From assembly GCF_013374115.1 (NCBI RefSeq), contig NZ_AP022673.1, positions 3,062,001 through 3,126,000 of the forward strand: 64,000 nucleotides of DNA. The letters run 5' to 3'. A model generated the notes under the pieces. That model did no database searches. It saw only the letters and a program-made list of their open reading frames with translations, and was not told where the DNA came from. The stretch comes from Sphingomonas sp. HMP9. Lineage in GTDB: Bacteria; Pseudomonadota; Alphaproteobacteria; Sphingomonadales; Sphingomonadaceae. A program made the translations under genes and the position numbers. Below are positions 54,510-63,732 of this stretch, in pieces (position 1 is the first letter of the stretch; every line of letters begins with the position of its first letter).

Positions 54510-55532
54510 TCAGTCGATGCGGACGGGAAGGGGGCCATCAGGTGCCTGCGCCGCCTCGACCGGCTCCGCGCGGAACCCCAGGGTTGCCTTGCCCTGGATC
54601 GGGCCGGCGATGTCCGCCACAATATACAGCGGCCGGCGCTTCGATTCGACGTAGAGCCGGCCGAGATATTCGCCGATCATCCCCAGCACGAACATCTGCA
54701 CCGCGCCCAGGAACACGGTGACCAGCATCGTCGAGGTCCAGCCCTGCACCGCGCTGCCCGACAGCCAGCCGATCGCGATATAGACGAACAGCAGCAGCGA
54801 CACGCCGGTCAGCGCGAGCCCCGCATGGCTGGCAAACCGCAACGGCGCGGTCGAGAAGCCGGTGACCGCGTCGAAGGCGAGGCGGATCATCTTGGCGAGC
54901 GGGTAGTTCGTCTCGCCCGCGAGCCGCTCGGCGCGATCATAGGGGAAGGGGACCTGGCGGAAGCCGATCCAGGCGACCATGCCGCGGATGAAGCGCGCCT
55001 GTTCGGGCAAGCTCAGGAACGCATCCAGCGCACGCCTGCTCATCAGCCGGAAATCGCCGGTGTCGAGCGGGATCGGCGTCTCGGTCATCCGAGTCAGCAG
55101 GCGATAGAAGGCGGCGGCGGTCGCCTTCTTGAACACCGTCTCGCCCGCGCGCTGGCGGCGGACCGCATAGACGACGTCGGCCTGGCTCGCCGCCATCGCC
55201 GCGCGCATGTCGGACAGCAGCTCGGGCGGATCCTGCAGATCGGCGTCGATGATCAGGATCTGCTCGCCCGCGCACAGATCGAGCCCCGCGGTGAGCGCCA
55301 GCTGATGGCCATGGTTGCGCGACAGGTTGATCGCGACCAACCGTTGGTCGGCGCTGGCGAGGCGTTGCATCACGTCCCAGCTGTCGTCGCGCGAGCCGTC
55401 GTTGATCAGGACGATCTCGTAATCGTCGCCGACCGCGACCTTGGCCGCGCCGGAAATGCGGGCGTGCAGGATGTCGAGGCACGCGGCCTCGTTATAGCAG
55501 GGGACGACGATAGAGAGAGAGGGACGGTTCAT
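54510..55532 (-). CDS. Polyprenyl-phosphate glycosyltransferase (GtrB/DPM1-like GT2)
   Basis: A 340-residue membrane-bound GT2. LSIVVPCYNEAACLD opens the catalytic domain; EIVLINDGSRDDSW, ILIIDADLQDPPELL with the DXD-type site, and DTGDFRLMSRRALDAF with FIRGMVAWIGF are typical of GtrB/ArnC/DPM1 enzymes. Two C-terminal membrane spans follow. It would load a sugar onto undecaprenyl phosphate for the GtrA and GT-C proteins nearby. It is on the opposite strand to gtrA. Confidence 0.87.
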   Translation of the reverse strand: MNRPSLSIVVPCYNEAACLDILHARISGAAKVAVGDDYEIVLINDGSRDDSWDVMQRLASADQRLVAINLSRNHGHQLALTAGLDLCAGEQILIIDADLQDPPELLSDMRAAMAASQADVVYAVRRQRAGETVFKKATAAAFYRLLTRMTETPIPLDTGDFRLMSRRALDAFLSLPEQARFIRGMVAWIGFRQVPFPYDRAERLAGETNYPLAKMIRLAFDAVTGFSTAPLRFASHAGLALTGVSLLLFVYIAIGWLSGSAVQGWTSTMLVTVFLGAVQMFVLGMIGEYLGRLYVESKRRPLYIVADIAGPIQGKATLGFRAEPVEAAQAPDGPLPVRID

Positions 55533-55579
55533 CGCCCCCGTCTAGCGTCCGCCGCGCTCGCCGTCATCGTCGGATGTTT

Positions 55580-57685
55580 CTACACCCGCTCCACGGTGTG
55601 CACCGCGTCCGCCGCGCGCAGCCCCGCCATCAGCCGCATCAGCTGCTGCACGTCGTGCACCTCGACATCGATCTCGTTGGTGTGGAAGCTCTTGTCGCGC
55701 GTATCGAGCCGCAGGTTGATGATGTTGGCTTTGTGCCCCCCGATGATCGTCGAGACGATGCCGAGCGAGCCCGGCTCATTCTTCACCATCACCGATATCC
55801 GCGCGACCGCGCCCTCGGTCTCGTCACCCCAGGCCACGTCGACCCAGTCGGTCTCGTTCTCCGATCGCTCGGCGAGTTCGGCGAGGACCTTGCAGTCGAT
55901 CGCGTGGACCTCGATCCCGGCATCGGGGCGGCGCAGGCCGACGATCCGGTCGCCCGGCACCGGGTGGCAGCAGGTTGCGAGATCATAGGCGACACCGGGG
56001 GTCAGGCCCTTGATCGAGATCGCGCTCGATTGCGGTGCCAGCGCATGCGTGACGTCCGCGCCCGCCGACCCCGGCATCAGCGCTTCCATGACTGCGGCGT
56101 CCGACAGCGTGCGTCGCGCGATTGCGACCATCAGCGATGATTCGTCGGGCAGTTTCAGCCGTTTGAGCGCATGGCTCAGCGCATCGGTGCCGATTTGCGC
56201 GGGCAGTCGCGTGACGATGTCCTCGTACAAGGTCCGGCCCAGCGCGATCTGCTCGACGCGCTCCTTCTGGCGCAGATGTCGGCGGATCGCGGCGAGCGCC
56301 TTGCCGGTGGTCGCGACGTTCAGCCATTGCGGTTGCGGCGACTGGCCCTTCGAGCGCAGGATCTGCACCTGGTCGCCATTCTCGATCACCGTCGACAGCG
56401 GCACGACACGGCCGTTCACCTTCGCACCGACCGCCTGGTCGCCGAGGTCGGTATGCACCGCATAGGCGAAGTCGATCGAGGTCGCGCCCTTGGGCAGCTG
56501 GATCAGCTCGCCCTTCGGCGTGAACGCGAAGATGCGATCGGTGTACATCGCCATGCGCGTATGTTCGAGCAGCTCCTCGGGGCTCTCGGCCGTATCGAGG
56601 ATCTCGACCAGGTCGCGGATCCAGCTGACCTGCCGATCGCTGCCGTTGATCTGCTGTTTGTATGCCCAGTGCGCCGCCAGTCCGAACTCGGCCTGCGCGT
56701 GCATGTCGGCGGTGCGGATCTGGATCTCGATGCGCGCGCTGTCGGCATGGATGACCGACGTGTGCAGCGAGCGATAGCCGTTGCGCTTGGGCGTCGAGAT
56801 GTAATCCTTGAACCGCCCCGGCACCATCGGCCAGCGCTGGTGGATGATGCCCAGCGTGCGGTAGCAATCCTCCTCGGTCGGCACGATCGCGCGGAACGCC
56901 ATCACGTCGGACAGCTGTTCGAAGCTGATGTGCCGCTCCGACATCTTGCGGAAGATCGAATAGGGATGCTTCTCGCGCCCCGAAATCTCGGCCCCGACGC
57001 CGGCGCGCGCGAGCACGAGCTTCAGGCCGGAGGCGATCTTGGCGATCCGGTCGCCATCGCCCTTCTTGAGCTGTTCGAGACGGCGGTTGATCGATTCGGA
57101 GGCTTCGGGCTCCAGTTGTTGGAACGCGAGCGACTGCATCTCGCGCATGAACTCGTACATGCCGATCCGCTCGGCGAGCGGCGCGTAGATGTCCATCGTC
57201 TCCTTGGCGATGCGACGGCGCTTCTCGGGTTTCGCGATATGGTGCAGCGTCCGCATGTTGTGCAGCCGGTCGGCGAGCTTGACCAGCAGCACGCGGATGT
57301 CGTCCGACATCGCGAGCAGGAACTTGCGCAGATTTTCGGCGGCGCGCTCGTTCTCGGTCTGCGCCTCGATCTTCGAAAGCTTGGTGACACCGTCGACGAG
57401 GCGCGCGACCGACGCACCGAACAGCCGCTCGATCTCCTCGGGCGTCGCGACCGTGTCCTCGATCGTGTCGTGCAGGATCGCGGTGGCGATCGTCTCGGCA
57501 TCGAGATGCAGGTCGGTGAGGATGCCCGCCACCTCGATCGGGTGGCTGAAATACGGATCGCCGGACGCGCGCTTCTGGCTCCCGTGCGCCTGCATCGAGA
57601 AGACATAGGCGCGGTTCAGCAGGGCCTCGTCGGCGTCGGGATCGTAGTCGAGGACGCGATCGACCAGTTCATATTGGCGCAACAC
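55580..57685 (-). CDS. spoT: Bifunctional (p)ppGpp synthetase/hydrolase (Rel/SpoT)
   Basis: A 701-residue alarmone enzyme. The HD hydrolase has YFSHPIEVAGILTDLHLD and AILHDTIEDT near residues 45-80. The synthetase contains DVMAFRAIVPTEEDCYRTLG and TPKRNGYRSLHTSVI. A TGS domain (FAFTPKGELIQLPKGATSI) and a C-terminal ACT domain follow. HD and synthetase residues look intact, as expected where a single Rel enzyme serves both roles. GTG at 57685 begins VLRQYELVDRVLDYDPDADE, the usual N-terminus; a longer frame to 57739 exists. Confidence 0.93.
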   Translation of the reverse strand: MLRQYELVDRVLDYDPDADEALLNRAYVFSMQAHGSQKRASGDPYFSHPIEVAGILTDLHLDAETIATAILHDTIEDTVATPEEIERLFGASVARLVDGVTKLSKIEAQTENERAAENLRKFLLAMSDDIRVLLVKLADRLHNMRTLHHIAKPEKRRRIAKETMDIYAPLAERIGMYEFMREMQSLAFQQLEPEASESINRRLEQLKKGDGDRIAKIASGLKLVLARAGVGAEISGREKHPYSIFRKMSERHISFEQLSDVMAFRAIVPTEEDCYRTLGIIHQRWPMVPGRFKDYISTPKRNGYRSLHTSVIHADSARIEIQIRTADMHAQAEFGLAAHWAYKQQINGSDRQVSWIRDLVEILDTAESPEELLEHTRMAMYTDRIFAFTPKGELIQLPKGATSIDFAYAVHTDLGDQAVGAKVNGRVVPLSTVIENGDQVQILRSKGQSPQPQWLNVATTGKALAAIRRHLRQKERVEQIALGRTLYEDIVTRLPAQIGTDALSHALKRLKLPDESSLMVAIARRTLSDAAVMEALMPGSAGADVTHALAPQSSAISIKGLTPGVAYDLATCCHPVPGDRIVGLRRPDAGIEVHAIDCKVLAELAERSENETDWVDVAWGDETEGAVARISVMVKNEPGSLGIVSTIIGGHKANIINLRLDTRDKSFHTNEIDVEVHDVQQLMRLMAGLRAADAVHTVERV

Positions 57686-57831
57686 GGATCGTAGATGGGG
57701 CCGGGGAAGGACTTTTGGCAACAAAAAGCGTCGGATCACTGTGATCTAATGGCTGCATGAGTGGCGAATGCGTGGGGCGTTTCGCTTCTGTGGCATATGC
57801 GGTACGCTTGCCCACGGACGAGGATGACGTG

Positions 57832-58311
57832 ATGGGCAAATTGCGCGAACCATTGCTGGAATGCAGCCTGCCCGCCGCGCTGGAGGCAATGGGCGAGCGC
57901 TGGTCGTTCCTGATCCTGCGCGCGGCGTTCAACGGCCTGCACCATTTCGAGGAGTTCCAGTCGGAGCTCGGCATCGCGCGCAATATCCTGGCGAACCGGC
58001 TGGCGCGGCTGGTCGAGCACGGGATCCTGGAGCGGCAGCCGATCCCGGAGGACCGCCGCAAGATCGCCTATGGCCTGACCGACAAGGGCTTCGCGCTGCT
58101 GCCGACGATGATCGCGCTCCGGCAATGGGGCGAGCGGTGGGAGACGTGCGTGCCTGCGTTCCCGATCCTGGTCGACGCGCGCGATCGGCGGCCGCTGCAG
58201 CCGGTCTCGGTGCGCGCGCATGACGGGCGCGTCTTGGGGAAGGGGGACCTGATCTGGGCGCTACCGGGCGAGGTTGCGGGGGAAGAGGCCGAAGCGGCGG
58301 CAGCGGAGTAG
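57832..58311 (+). CDS. HxlR-family winged-helix regulator
   Basis: A 159-residue transcription factor. CSLPAALEAMGERWSFLILR begins the HxlR winged helix, F(E)EFQSELGIARNILANRLA follows as the recognition helix region, and EDRRKIAYGLTDKGFALLPT the wing. The last 40 residues are an extra tail rich in Ala and Glu. GAGGA precedes the ATG at 57832. It is divergent from spoT; targets are unknown. Confidence 0.86.
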   Translation: MGKLREPLLECSLPAALEAMGERWSFLILRAAFNGLHHFEEFQSELGIARNILANRLARLVEHGILERQPIPEDRRKIAYGLTDKGFALLPTMIALRQWGERWETCVPAFPILVDARDRRPLQPVSVRAHDGRVLGKGDLIWALPGEVAGEEAEAAAAE

Positions 58312-58342
58312 GGGGCGGAGCCATTTGCCCGAGAGGCCCCTC

Positions 58343-58442
58343 CCCGGCGGAGGCCGGGGCCCAGTTGGGGGACGTCGCTGATAAGCGTTGCGCGTCGTTA
58401 CCGCGACCTTTCCACCTGGGCCCCGGCCTCCGCCGGGGAGGG
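58343..58442. repeat. Intergenic inverted repeat, family 3
   Basis: CCCCGGCGGAGGCCGGGGCC and GGCCCCGGCCTCCGCCGGGG are long arms around about 60 bases, nearly identical in design to 54366-54465. It separates the convergent HxlR and thioesterase genes. Confidence 0.75.
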
Positions 58443-58463
58443 GCCTGTGCGGGGGAGGACGGC

Positions 58464-58889
58464 TCAGGCGTCGGGCAGCGCCTCCAGCACCGCACGGATC
58501 GCGTTCGGCAGCGGCACCGGCCGCCCGGTTTCCAGATCGACATGTACGCTGACCATCGTGATCACCGTATGCAGTTCGCCCGTCTCGGCATGCGCCAGTT
58601 CGAACCGCTTCGTAAGGCTGGACGTACCGAGCTTCTCGATCCGCACGAACGCCTCGACCGTATCGCCGAGGCGGAACGGCTTCAGATAATCGATCTCGGT
58701 GCGGCGCACGTTGAACTCGGTGCTGGGCCACACCTCCGGCAAGGCCGTAGCGATCCCGGTCCAGTCCCAGAACTCGGTGACCGCGACATCGGCATATTCG
58801 AGATAGCGCGAGTTGAAGACGATGCGCTGGCCGTCGATTTCGGCATAGCGCACGCGAAACCGCGTCGAGAAGGCGAAACCCGGGCGCAT
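58464..58889 (-). CDS. Acyl-CoA thioesterase, hotdog fold (YbgC/4HBT)
   Basis: A 141-residue hotdog-fold protein. RVRYAEIDGQRIVFNSRYLEYADVAV (given here only as a location, residues 12-37) has the YAEID...F.N..Y pattern of 4-hydroxybenzoyl-CoA thioesterase-type enzymes, with the Asp at 18 as probable catalytic residue. EIDYLKPFRLGDTVEAFVR follows. The ATG is one base after the TauE stop, so the two are co-transcribed. Confidence 0.85.
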   Translation of the reverse strand: MRPGFAFSTRFRVRYAEIDGQRIVFNSRYLEYADVAVTEFWDWTGIATALPEVWPSTEFNVRRTEIDYLKPFRLGDTVEAFVRIEKLGTSSLTKRFELAHAETGELHTVITMVSVHVDLETGRPVPLPNAIRAVLEALPDA

Positions 58890-58890
58890 G

Positions 58891-59667
58891 TCAGATGACC
58901 AGGCGGATGCCGACGATCGCCAGCACGGTCGCCAGCACCGGCACCAGAACGCGGTCCGACACGCGCGTTGCGATCAGGCTGCCGACGACGATCCCGGGGA
59001 TCGAGCCGATCAGCAGCGACACGAGCAGGTTGACGTCGACCGAGCCGAGGATCCAGTGACCGATCCCGCCGAGCAGAGTCAGCGGCACGGCATGCGCGAT
59101 GTCCGAGCCGACCAGCCGGTTGATCGGCAGCTTCGGGTACAGGATCAGGAGGGCGGTCATCCCCAGCGCGCCGGCACCGACCGACGTCAGCGAGACGAGC
59201 ACGCCAAGCACTGCGCCGAGCAGGACCGTCAGCATCGCCTGACGCTCGCCGTGGACCGTGCCGACGCGCGGCGTCAGCCACGCGACGATCCGCGCGCGCA
59301 GGAACGTCGCCACCGCCGACAGGATCAGCGTCACGCCCAATATGACGGTGATCGCATGGCCGGTGTCGGACGATTTCTCGCCGAGATGGTTAAGCATGAG
59401 CAACGTCGCGATCGCCGCGGGAACGCTGCCGGTCGCGAGCCGCCGCACGACGCGCCAGTCGACCGTCCCGCGCCAGCCATGCACGGTCGTGCCTACCGTC
59501 TTGGTCGCCGAGGCGTAGAGCAGGTCGGTGCCGACCGCGGTGGCCGGGTGGAAGCCGAAGACGAGCACCAGCAGCGGCGTCATCAACGATCCGCCACCGA
59601 CCCCCGTCAGTCCGACGATGAGGCCGACGAGCACGCCGGCCACCGAATACAACAGATTGATATCCAC
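58891..59667 (-). CDS. TauE/SafE-family sulfite/anion exporter-like permease
   Basis: A 258-residue membrane protein with about eight spans. Two repeated halves each contain the family block: GLTGVGGGSLMTPLLVL near residue 20 and SLTSVGAGALGMTALLIL near 150. Members export sulfite, sulfoacetate or related anions; the substrate here is not evident. GTG at 59667 is the start. It lies nine bases after the aminotransferase stop on the same strand. Confidence 0.86.
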   Translation of the reverse strand: MDINLLYSVAGVLVGLIVGLTGVGGGSLMTPLLVLVFGFHPATAVGTDLLYASATKTVGTTVHGWRGTVDWRVVRRLATGSVPAAIATLLMLNHLGEKSSDTGHAITVILGVTLILSAVATFLRARIVAWLTPRVGTVHGERQAMLTVLLGAVLGVLVSLTSVGAGALGMTALLILYPKLPINRLVGSDIAHAVPLTLLGGIGHWILGSVDVNLLVSLLIGSIPGIVVGSLIATRVSDRVLVPVLATVLAIVGIRLVI

Positions 59668-59676
59668 GTCGGCGCG

Positions 59677-60885
59677 TTAGCCGGCGCCGCGCGCGGGCGT
59701 GTTGACGCCCATCGACTGGAGATATTTCTTCACGTTGCGCGCCGCCTGGCGGAGCCGCTGTTCGTTCTCGACCATCGCGATTCTCACATAGCCCTCGCCA
59801 TTTTCGCCGTAGCCCACCCCTGGGGCCACCGCGACGTGAGCGTGCGTGAGTAATTGTTTGGTGAACTCAAGGCTGCCTAAATGCGCGAGGGCGGGCGGCA
59901 GCGGCGCCCAGGCGAACATGCTCGCGGCAGGCGAGGGAATATCCCAGCCAGCGCGGCCGAAGCTCTCGACCAGCACGTCGCGGCGCTTGTGATACAGCTC
60001 ACGGTTGCGCGCGACGATATCCTGCGGGCCGTTGAGCGCGGCGCAGGCCGCGGCCTGGATCGGCGTGAACGCGCCGTAATCGAGATAGGATTTCACGCGA
60101 GTCATCGCCGCGATCAGCGTCTTGTTGCCGACCCCGAAGCCCATTCGCCACCCGGCCATCGAATAGGTCTTGCTGAGCGAGGTGAACTCGATCGCGACGT
60201 CCTTCGCGCCCGGCACCTGGAGGATGGAGGGGGTCGGTTTGCCGTCGTAATACAGCTCCGAATAGGCGAGGTCCGAGATCACCCAGAGCTTGTGCTTCTT
60301 GGCGAACGCGACGACGCGTTCGTAGAAGGCGAGATCGACGACCTCCGCGGTCGGGTTCGACGGATAGCCCATCACCAGCACCGACGGCGCAGGGACGGTG
60401 AACGCCATCGCGCGCTCGAGGCTCTCGAAATACGCCTCGTCCGGCGTCGTCGGCACCGCGCGGATCGTCGCGCCGGCGATGATGAAGCCGAACGTGTGGA
60501 TCGGGTAGGACGGGTTGGGCGCAAGCACGACGTCGCCGGGCGCGGTGATCGCGGTGGCGAGGCTGGCGAGCCCTTCCTTCGAGCCCATCGTGACGACGAC
60601 CTCGGTCTCGGGATCGACGTCGACGCCGAATCGCCGGCCGTAGTAATTGGCTTGCGCTTTGCGCAGGCCGGGAATGCCCTTCGACTGCGAATAGCCATGC
60701 GCGCTGGGCTTGCGCGCGACTTCGACGAGCTTTTCGATGACGTGCTCGGGCGGCGGCAGATCGGGATTGCCCATGCCGAGATCGATGATGTCCTCCCCGC
60801 CCGCGCGCGCCGCCGCCCGCATCGCGTTCACTTCGGCGATGACATAGGGGGGCAAGCGTTTGATGCGGTAGAAATCTTCGGACAT
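59677..60885 (-). CDS. PLP-dependent aminotransferase (AlaC/LL-DAP type)
   Basis: A 402-residue class I aminotransferase. MSEDFYRIKRLPPYVIAEVN is the N-terminus from ATG 60885; the frame continues upstream to 61020 through a repeat and is rejected. IIDLGMGNPDLPPP, GYSQSKGIPGLRKA, NPSYPIHTFGFIIAG and the PLP-lysine block TSLSKTYSMAGWRMGFGVGN are present. It resembles alanine aminotransferase AlaC and LL-diaminopimelate aminotransferase; alanine synthesis is the most likely role. Confidence 0.9.
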   Translation of the reverse strand: MSEDFYRIKRLPPYVIAEVNAMRAAARAGGEDIIDLGMGNPDLPPPEHVIEKLVEVARKPSAHGYSQSKGIPGLRKAQANYYGRRFGVDVDPETEVVVTMGSKEGLASLATAITAPGDVVLAPNPSYPIHTFGFIIAGATIRAVPTTPDEAYFESLERAMAFTVPAPSVLVMGYPSNPTAEVVDLAFYERVVAFAKKHKLWVISDLAYSELYYDGKPTPSILQVPGAKDVAIEFTSLSKTYSMAGWRMGFGVGNKTLIAAMTRVKSYLDYGAFTPIQAAACAALNGPQDIVARNRELYHKRRDVLVESFGRAGWDIPSPAASMFAWAPLPPALAHLGSLEFTKQLLTHAHVAVAPGVGYGENGEGYVRIAMVENEQRLRQAARNVKKYLQSMGVNTPARGAG

Positions 60886-61015
60886 GATCAGCCTCAAGCT
60901 GGAGGAGGGGATGCTGTACCGCAGGCGAGGGGAGGCGTCATCCGCCTCATTCGTCGCCGGTGCGAAAGCTCGGGTATTGGGGTTGGCGGAAGACGAGCGA
61001 CGCCACACATCCTCC

Positions 61016-61097
61016 GTCATTCCGACGAACGTCAGGACCCAGGGTTACGGGCGTCGGCGTTTGCGGCCCTCGGTCCTGACTTTCGTCAGGATGACCG
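61016..61097. repeat. Intergenic inverted repeat, family 1, copy d
   Basis: GACGAACGTCAGGACC on the left and CGGTCCTGACTTTCGTCAGG on the right form long arms with an AGGGTTACGG-type middle. It lies between the divergent aminotransferase and phaC genes. Confidence 0.68.
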
Positions 61098-61185
61098 ACA
61101 GGAGTAGCGGCGAGCGCGCTTGAATCGACTTATCCTTCCGCTCGGCCGATCGCTCGGCTAAGCTCCGGAAAAAGCAGAGGACGTC

Positions 61186-62895
61186 ATGGCCGAAACTCCT
61201 CCTATTCCAAGCCTCCCCGATCTCCAGCATTGGACCTGGGTGATGGGGCGCGCGCAGCAGATGATGATGGAGCAGGGCTTGGCGGCGATGCAGGCGAAGC
61301 CCGAGGGGATCCCGGCGATTCCCGGCTTCACCGATGCCGCCACGCTGGAGCGGGCGCGGGATTTCTGGAGCGAGAGCCTGACGCTGTGGCAGCGGTTCCT
61401 CGATCCCGCCAAGGCGGCCGAACCCGCGCCGGTCACCGACAAGCGCTTCAAGGCGCCGCAGTGGCGCGAACCCGTGTTCGACCTGATCCGCCAGAGCTAC
61501 GAACTGATCGGCGACCACATGCTGCGCGGCGTCGAGGCGGTCGACGGGCTCGACGCCAAGCAGAAGGAGCAGTTGCGGTTCGCGACCAAGGGGTTCGTCG
61601 ATGCGATGAGCCCGACCAACTTCGCGCTGACCAACCCGCAGGTGATCGAGAAGACGATCGAAACGCGCGGCGAGAGTCTGCTCAAAGGCTTGCAGAACAT
61701 GATGGCCGATCTTGCCCGCGGGCAGGTGACGCATACCCCCGACGGCGCGTTCGAGCTTGGCCGTAATCTCGCGATGACGCCGGGCAAGGTGGTCAAGCGC
61801 ACGCCACTCTACGAACTGATCCAATATACGCCGACCACGCCCAAGGTGCTGGCGACGCCGCTCGTCATCTTCCCGCCTTGGATCAACCGGTTCTACATCC
61901 TCGACCTGACGCCGGAAAAGAGCTTCATCCGCTGGGCGATCGAACAGGGCATCACGGTCTTCATGGTGTCGTGGAAATCCGCCGATGCGAGCATGAAGGA
62001 CGTGATCTGGGACGATTACGTCGCCGCGCAGGTCGATGCGATCGACACGGTGCGAACTGCGCTGAAGGTGCCCGCGGTGCACACGATCGGCTATTGCGTG
62101 GCGGGGACGACGCTGGCGGCGACGCTCGCGCTGCTGGCGGCGCGCGGCGAGGCGGGCAAGGTCGCGAGTGCGACGTTCTTCACCGCGCAGGTCGATTTCG
62201 CGCAGGCGGGCGAATTGCAGCATTTCATCGATGACGAGCAGTTGAAGATGGTCGCGTCGCTCTCGCCCGAGGGGTTTCTCGATGGGCGCTACATGGCGAC
62301 GACGTTCAACCTGTTGCGCGGGCGTGACCTGATCTGGAACTATGTCACGCAGAATTACCTGCTCGGCCAGGATTACGTGCCGTTCGACCTGCTCCACTGG
62401 AACGGCGACACGACGAACCTGCCCGCGAAATGGCATCTGAGCTATCTGACCGACCTGTACCGCGACAATCTGCTGGCGAAGGGCGCGATCACGGTCGACG
62501 GCACGCCGATCGACCTCACCACGGTGACGACGCCGAGCTATGTCCAGGCGGGGCGCGAGGATCATATCGCCCCGGCCGAGAGCGTGTGGAAGCTGACGCA
62601 GCTTTTCGCCGGGCCGGTGAAGTTCGTGCTGGCAGGGTCGGGGCACATCGCCGGAGTCGTGAACCCGCCGGCGGCCGGAAAGTATCAGTTTTGGACCAAT
62701 CCCTCGGCGCATACGACGCTGGAGGACTTCGTCGCGGGGGCGACGGAGACCAAGGGAAGCTGGTGGCCCGACTGGATTGCGTGGGTGCGCGCCGTGGAGC
62801 CGAAAACGATATCGGCGGAAGGGGTTAGGCAACCCGGCGCTGGCGTGCTCGCGGCTCTTGGCGATGCCCCTGGCGAGTATGTTAGAGCCCGATAG
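61186..62895 (+). CDS. phaC: Class I poly(3-hydroxyalkanoate) synthase
   Basis: A 569-residue polymerase that joins (R)-3-hydroxyacyl-CoA into PHA granules. The nucleophile is Cys304 in TIGYCVAGTT, the lipase-box-like motif of PHA synthases. The Asp459 of AGREDHIAP and His487 of AGSGHIAG complete the triad. IFPPWINRFYILDLTPEKSF is the substrate-entry block. N-terminal helices are as in class I enzymes that work without PhaE. AGAGGA precedes the ATG. A phasin gene follows. Confidence 0.94.
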   Translation: MAETPPIPSLPDLQHWTWVMGRAQQMMMEQGLAAMQAKPEGIPAIPGFTDAATLERARDFWSESLTLWQRFLDPAKAAEPAPVTDKRFKAPQWREPVFDLIRQSYELIGDHMLRGVEAVDGLDAKQKEQLRFATKGFVDAMSPTNFALTNPQVIEKTIETRGESLLKGLQNMMADLARGQVTHTPDGAFELGRNLAMTPGKVVKRTPLYELIQYTPTTPKVLATPLVIFPPWINRFYILDLTPEKSFIRWAIEQGITVFMVSWKSADASMKDVIWDDYVAAQVDAIDTVRTALKVPAVHTIGYCVAGTTLAATLALLAARGEAGKVASATFFTAQVDFAQAGELQHFIDDEQLKMVASLSPEGFLDGRYMATTFNLLRGRDLIWNYVTQNYLLGQDYVPFDLLHWNGDTTNLPAKWHLSYLTDLYRDNLLAKGAITVDGTPIDLTTVTTPSYVQAGREDHIAPAESVWKLTQLFAGPVKFVLAGSGHIAGVVNPPAAGKYQFWTNPSAHTTLEDFVAGATETKGSWWPDWIAWVRAVEPKTISAEGVRQPGAGVLAALGDAPGEYVRAR

Positions 62896-62920
62896 CGCTG
62901 CCTTCCGTTCACGTCATGGT

Positions 62921-62947
62921 GCACTGCACAATTTCGTTGTGCAGTGC
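62921..62947. promoter_or_regulatory. Palindrome upstream of phasin, possible PhaR operator
   Basis: GCACTGCACAA and TTGTGCAGTGC are perfect inverted halves around TTTCG, 50 bases before the phasin ATG. PhaR repressors of other alphaproteobacteria bind TGC-rich inverted sites ahead of phasin genes, which fits. There is no T-run for a terminator after phaC. PhaR itself is not in the window. Confidence 0.55.
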
Positions 62948-62997
62948 CACGAAACGTGTACAAAGATCACGACATAACTCCGAAGAGAGGTGCGTGG

Positions 62998-63696
62998 ATG
63001 GTGGATATCGTGAAACGGACGGCCAAGGCCGGTTCGAAGCAAGCCGCCACCGCAAAGGCCGCCATGGCCGGCACCTCCGCGCGGACTGTCGCCAAGCCGG
63101 CGAAACCGGCACCCGAGCCGATCGCCAAGACGCCGGCACCTCAACCTCTCGCGGCTGTTTTTGTATCGCCGCACACGGACATTCCCGCCCCGATTCCGGC
63201 CAGCGCGCCAACGGGGATCCCTGCCAGCGAAACAAAGGACGCCATGATGGATACGATCCAGAGCATCACCGAGAAGACCAAAGCCCTCTTTACGGGCGCG
63301 AACACTGCCGAGTTCAACGAGCAGGCCAAGGGCGCGATGGAGAAGTCGGCGAAGATGGCGGAAGATTTCGTCGCCTTCGGCAAGGGCAACATCGAGGCGC
63401 TCGTCGAGTCGTCGAAGATCGCCGCGAAGAACGTCGAGGCGCTCGGCCAGGACGCCGCCGAATACGCCAAGACGTCGTTCGAGAGCGCGACCGAAGCCGC
63501 CAAGACGCTCGCTGCCGCCAAGTCGCCGACCGAGTTCATGAAGCTGCAGGGCGATTATGCGCGCACCGCGTTCGACACGATGATCGCCGAGGGCTCGCGT
63601 TCGACCGAGCGGATGCTCAAGATGTTCGGCGAGTTCGCACAGCCGATCTCGAACCGCGTTGCGGTCGCGACCGACAAGATGAAGATCTCGGCGTAA
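62998..63696 (+). CDS. Phasin family protein (PHA granule-associated)
   Basis: A 232-residue protein coating PHA granules. The first 75 residues are an Ala/Lys/Pro-rich, flexible lead (a histone H1-like tail in composition). Then comes a helical phasin domain: ETKDAMMDTIQSITEKTKAL, AKMAEDFVAFGKGNIEALVE, SSKIAAKNVEALGQD and LQGDYARTAFDTMI, typical of phasin_2. GAGAGG precedes the ATG at 62998. It is located after phaC and has its own palindrome upstream and a terminator downstream. Confidence 0.9.
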   Translation: MVDIVKRTAKAGSKQAATAKAAMAGTSARTVAKPAKPAPEPIAKTPAPQPLAAVFVSPHTDIPAPIPASAPTGIPASETKDAMMDTIQSITEKTKALFTGANTAEFNEQAKGAMEKSAKMAEDFVAFGKGNIEALVESSKIAAKNVEALGQDAAEYAKTSFESATEAAKTLAAAKSPTEFMKLQGDYARTAFDTMIAEGSRSTERMLKMFGEFAQPISNRVAVATDKMKISA

Positions 63697-63732
63697 GCTA
63701 CGCGATGCCGTCTTCGGGCGGCAGGTGATGAG

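Noticed and set aside
54441..57694. Two long + strand frames (515 and 507 codons)
   Set aside because: They are antisense to the GtrB-like and spoT genes, have no motifs or ribosome sites, and show shadow-type amino-acid composition.
59881..61107. 408-codon + strand frame
   Set aside because: Antisense shadow of the aminotransferase gene with Arg/Asp-rich low complexity.
61045..62832. 595-codon - strand frame
   Set aside because: Antisense to phaC, whose catalytic motifs are clear; the - strand product is low-complexity Arg-rich.
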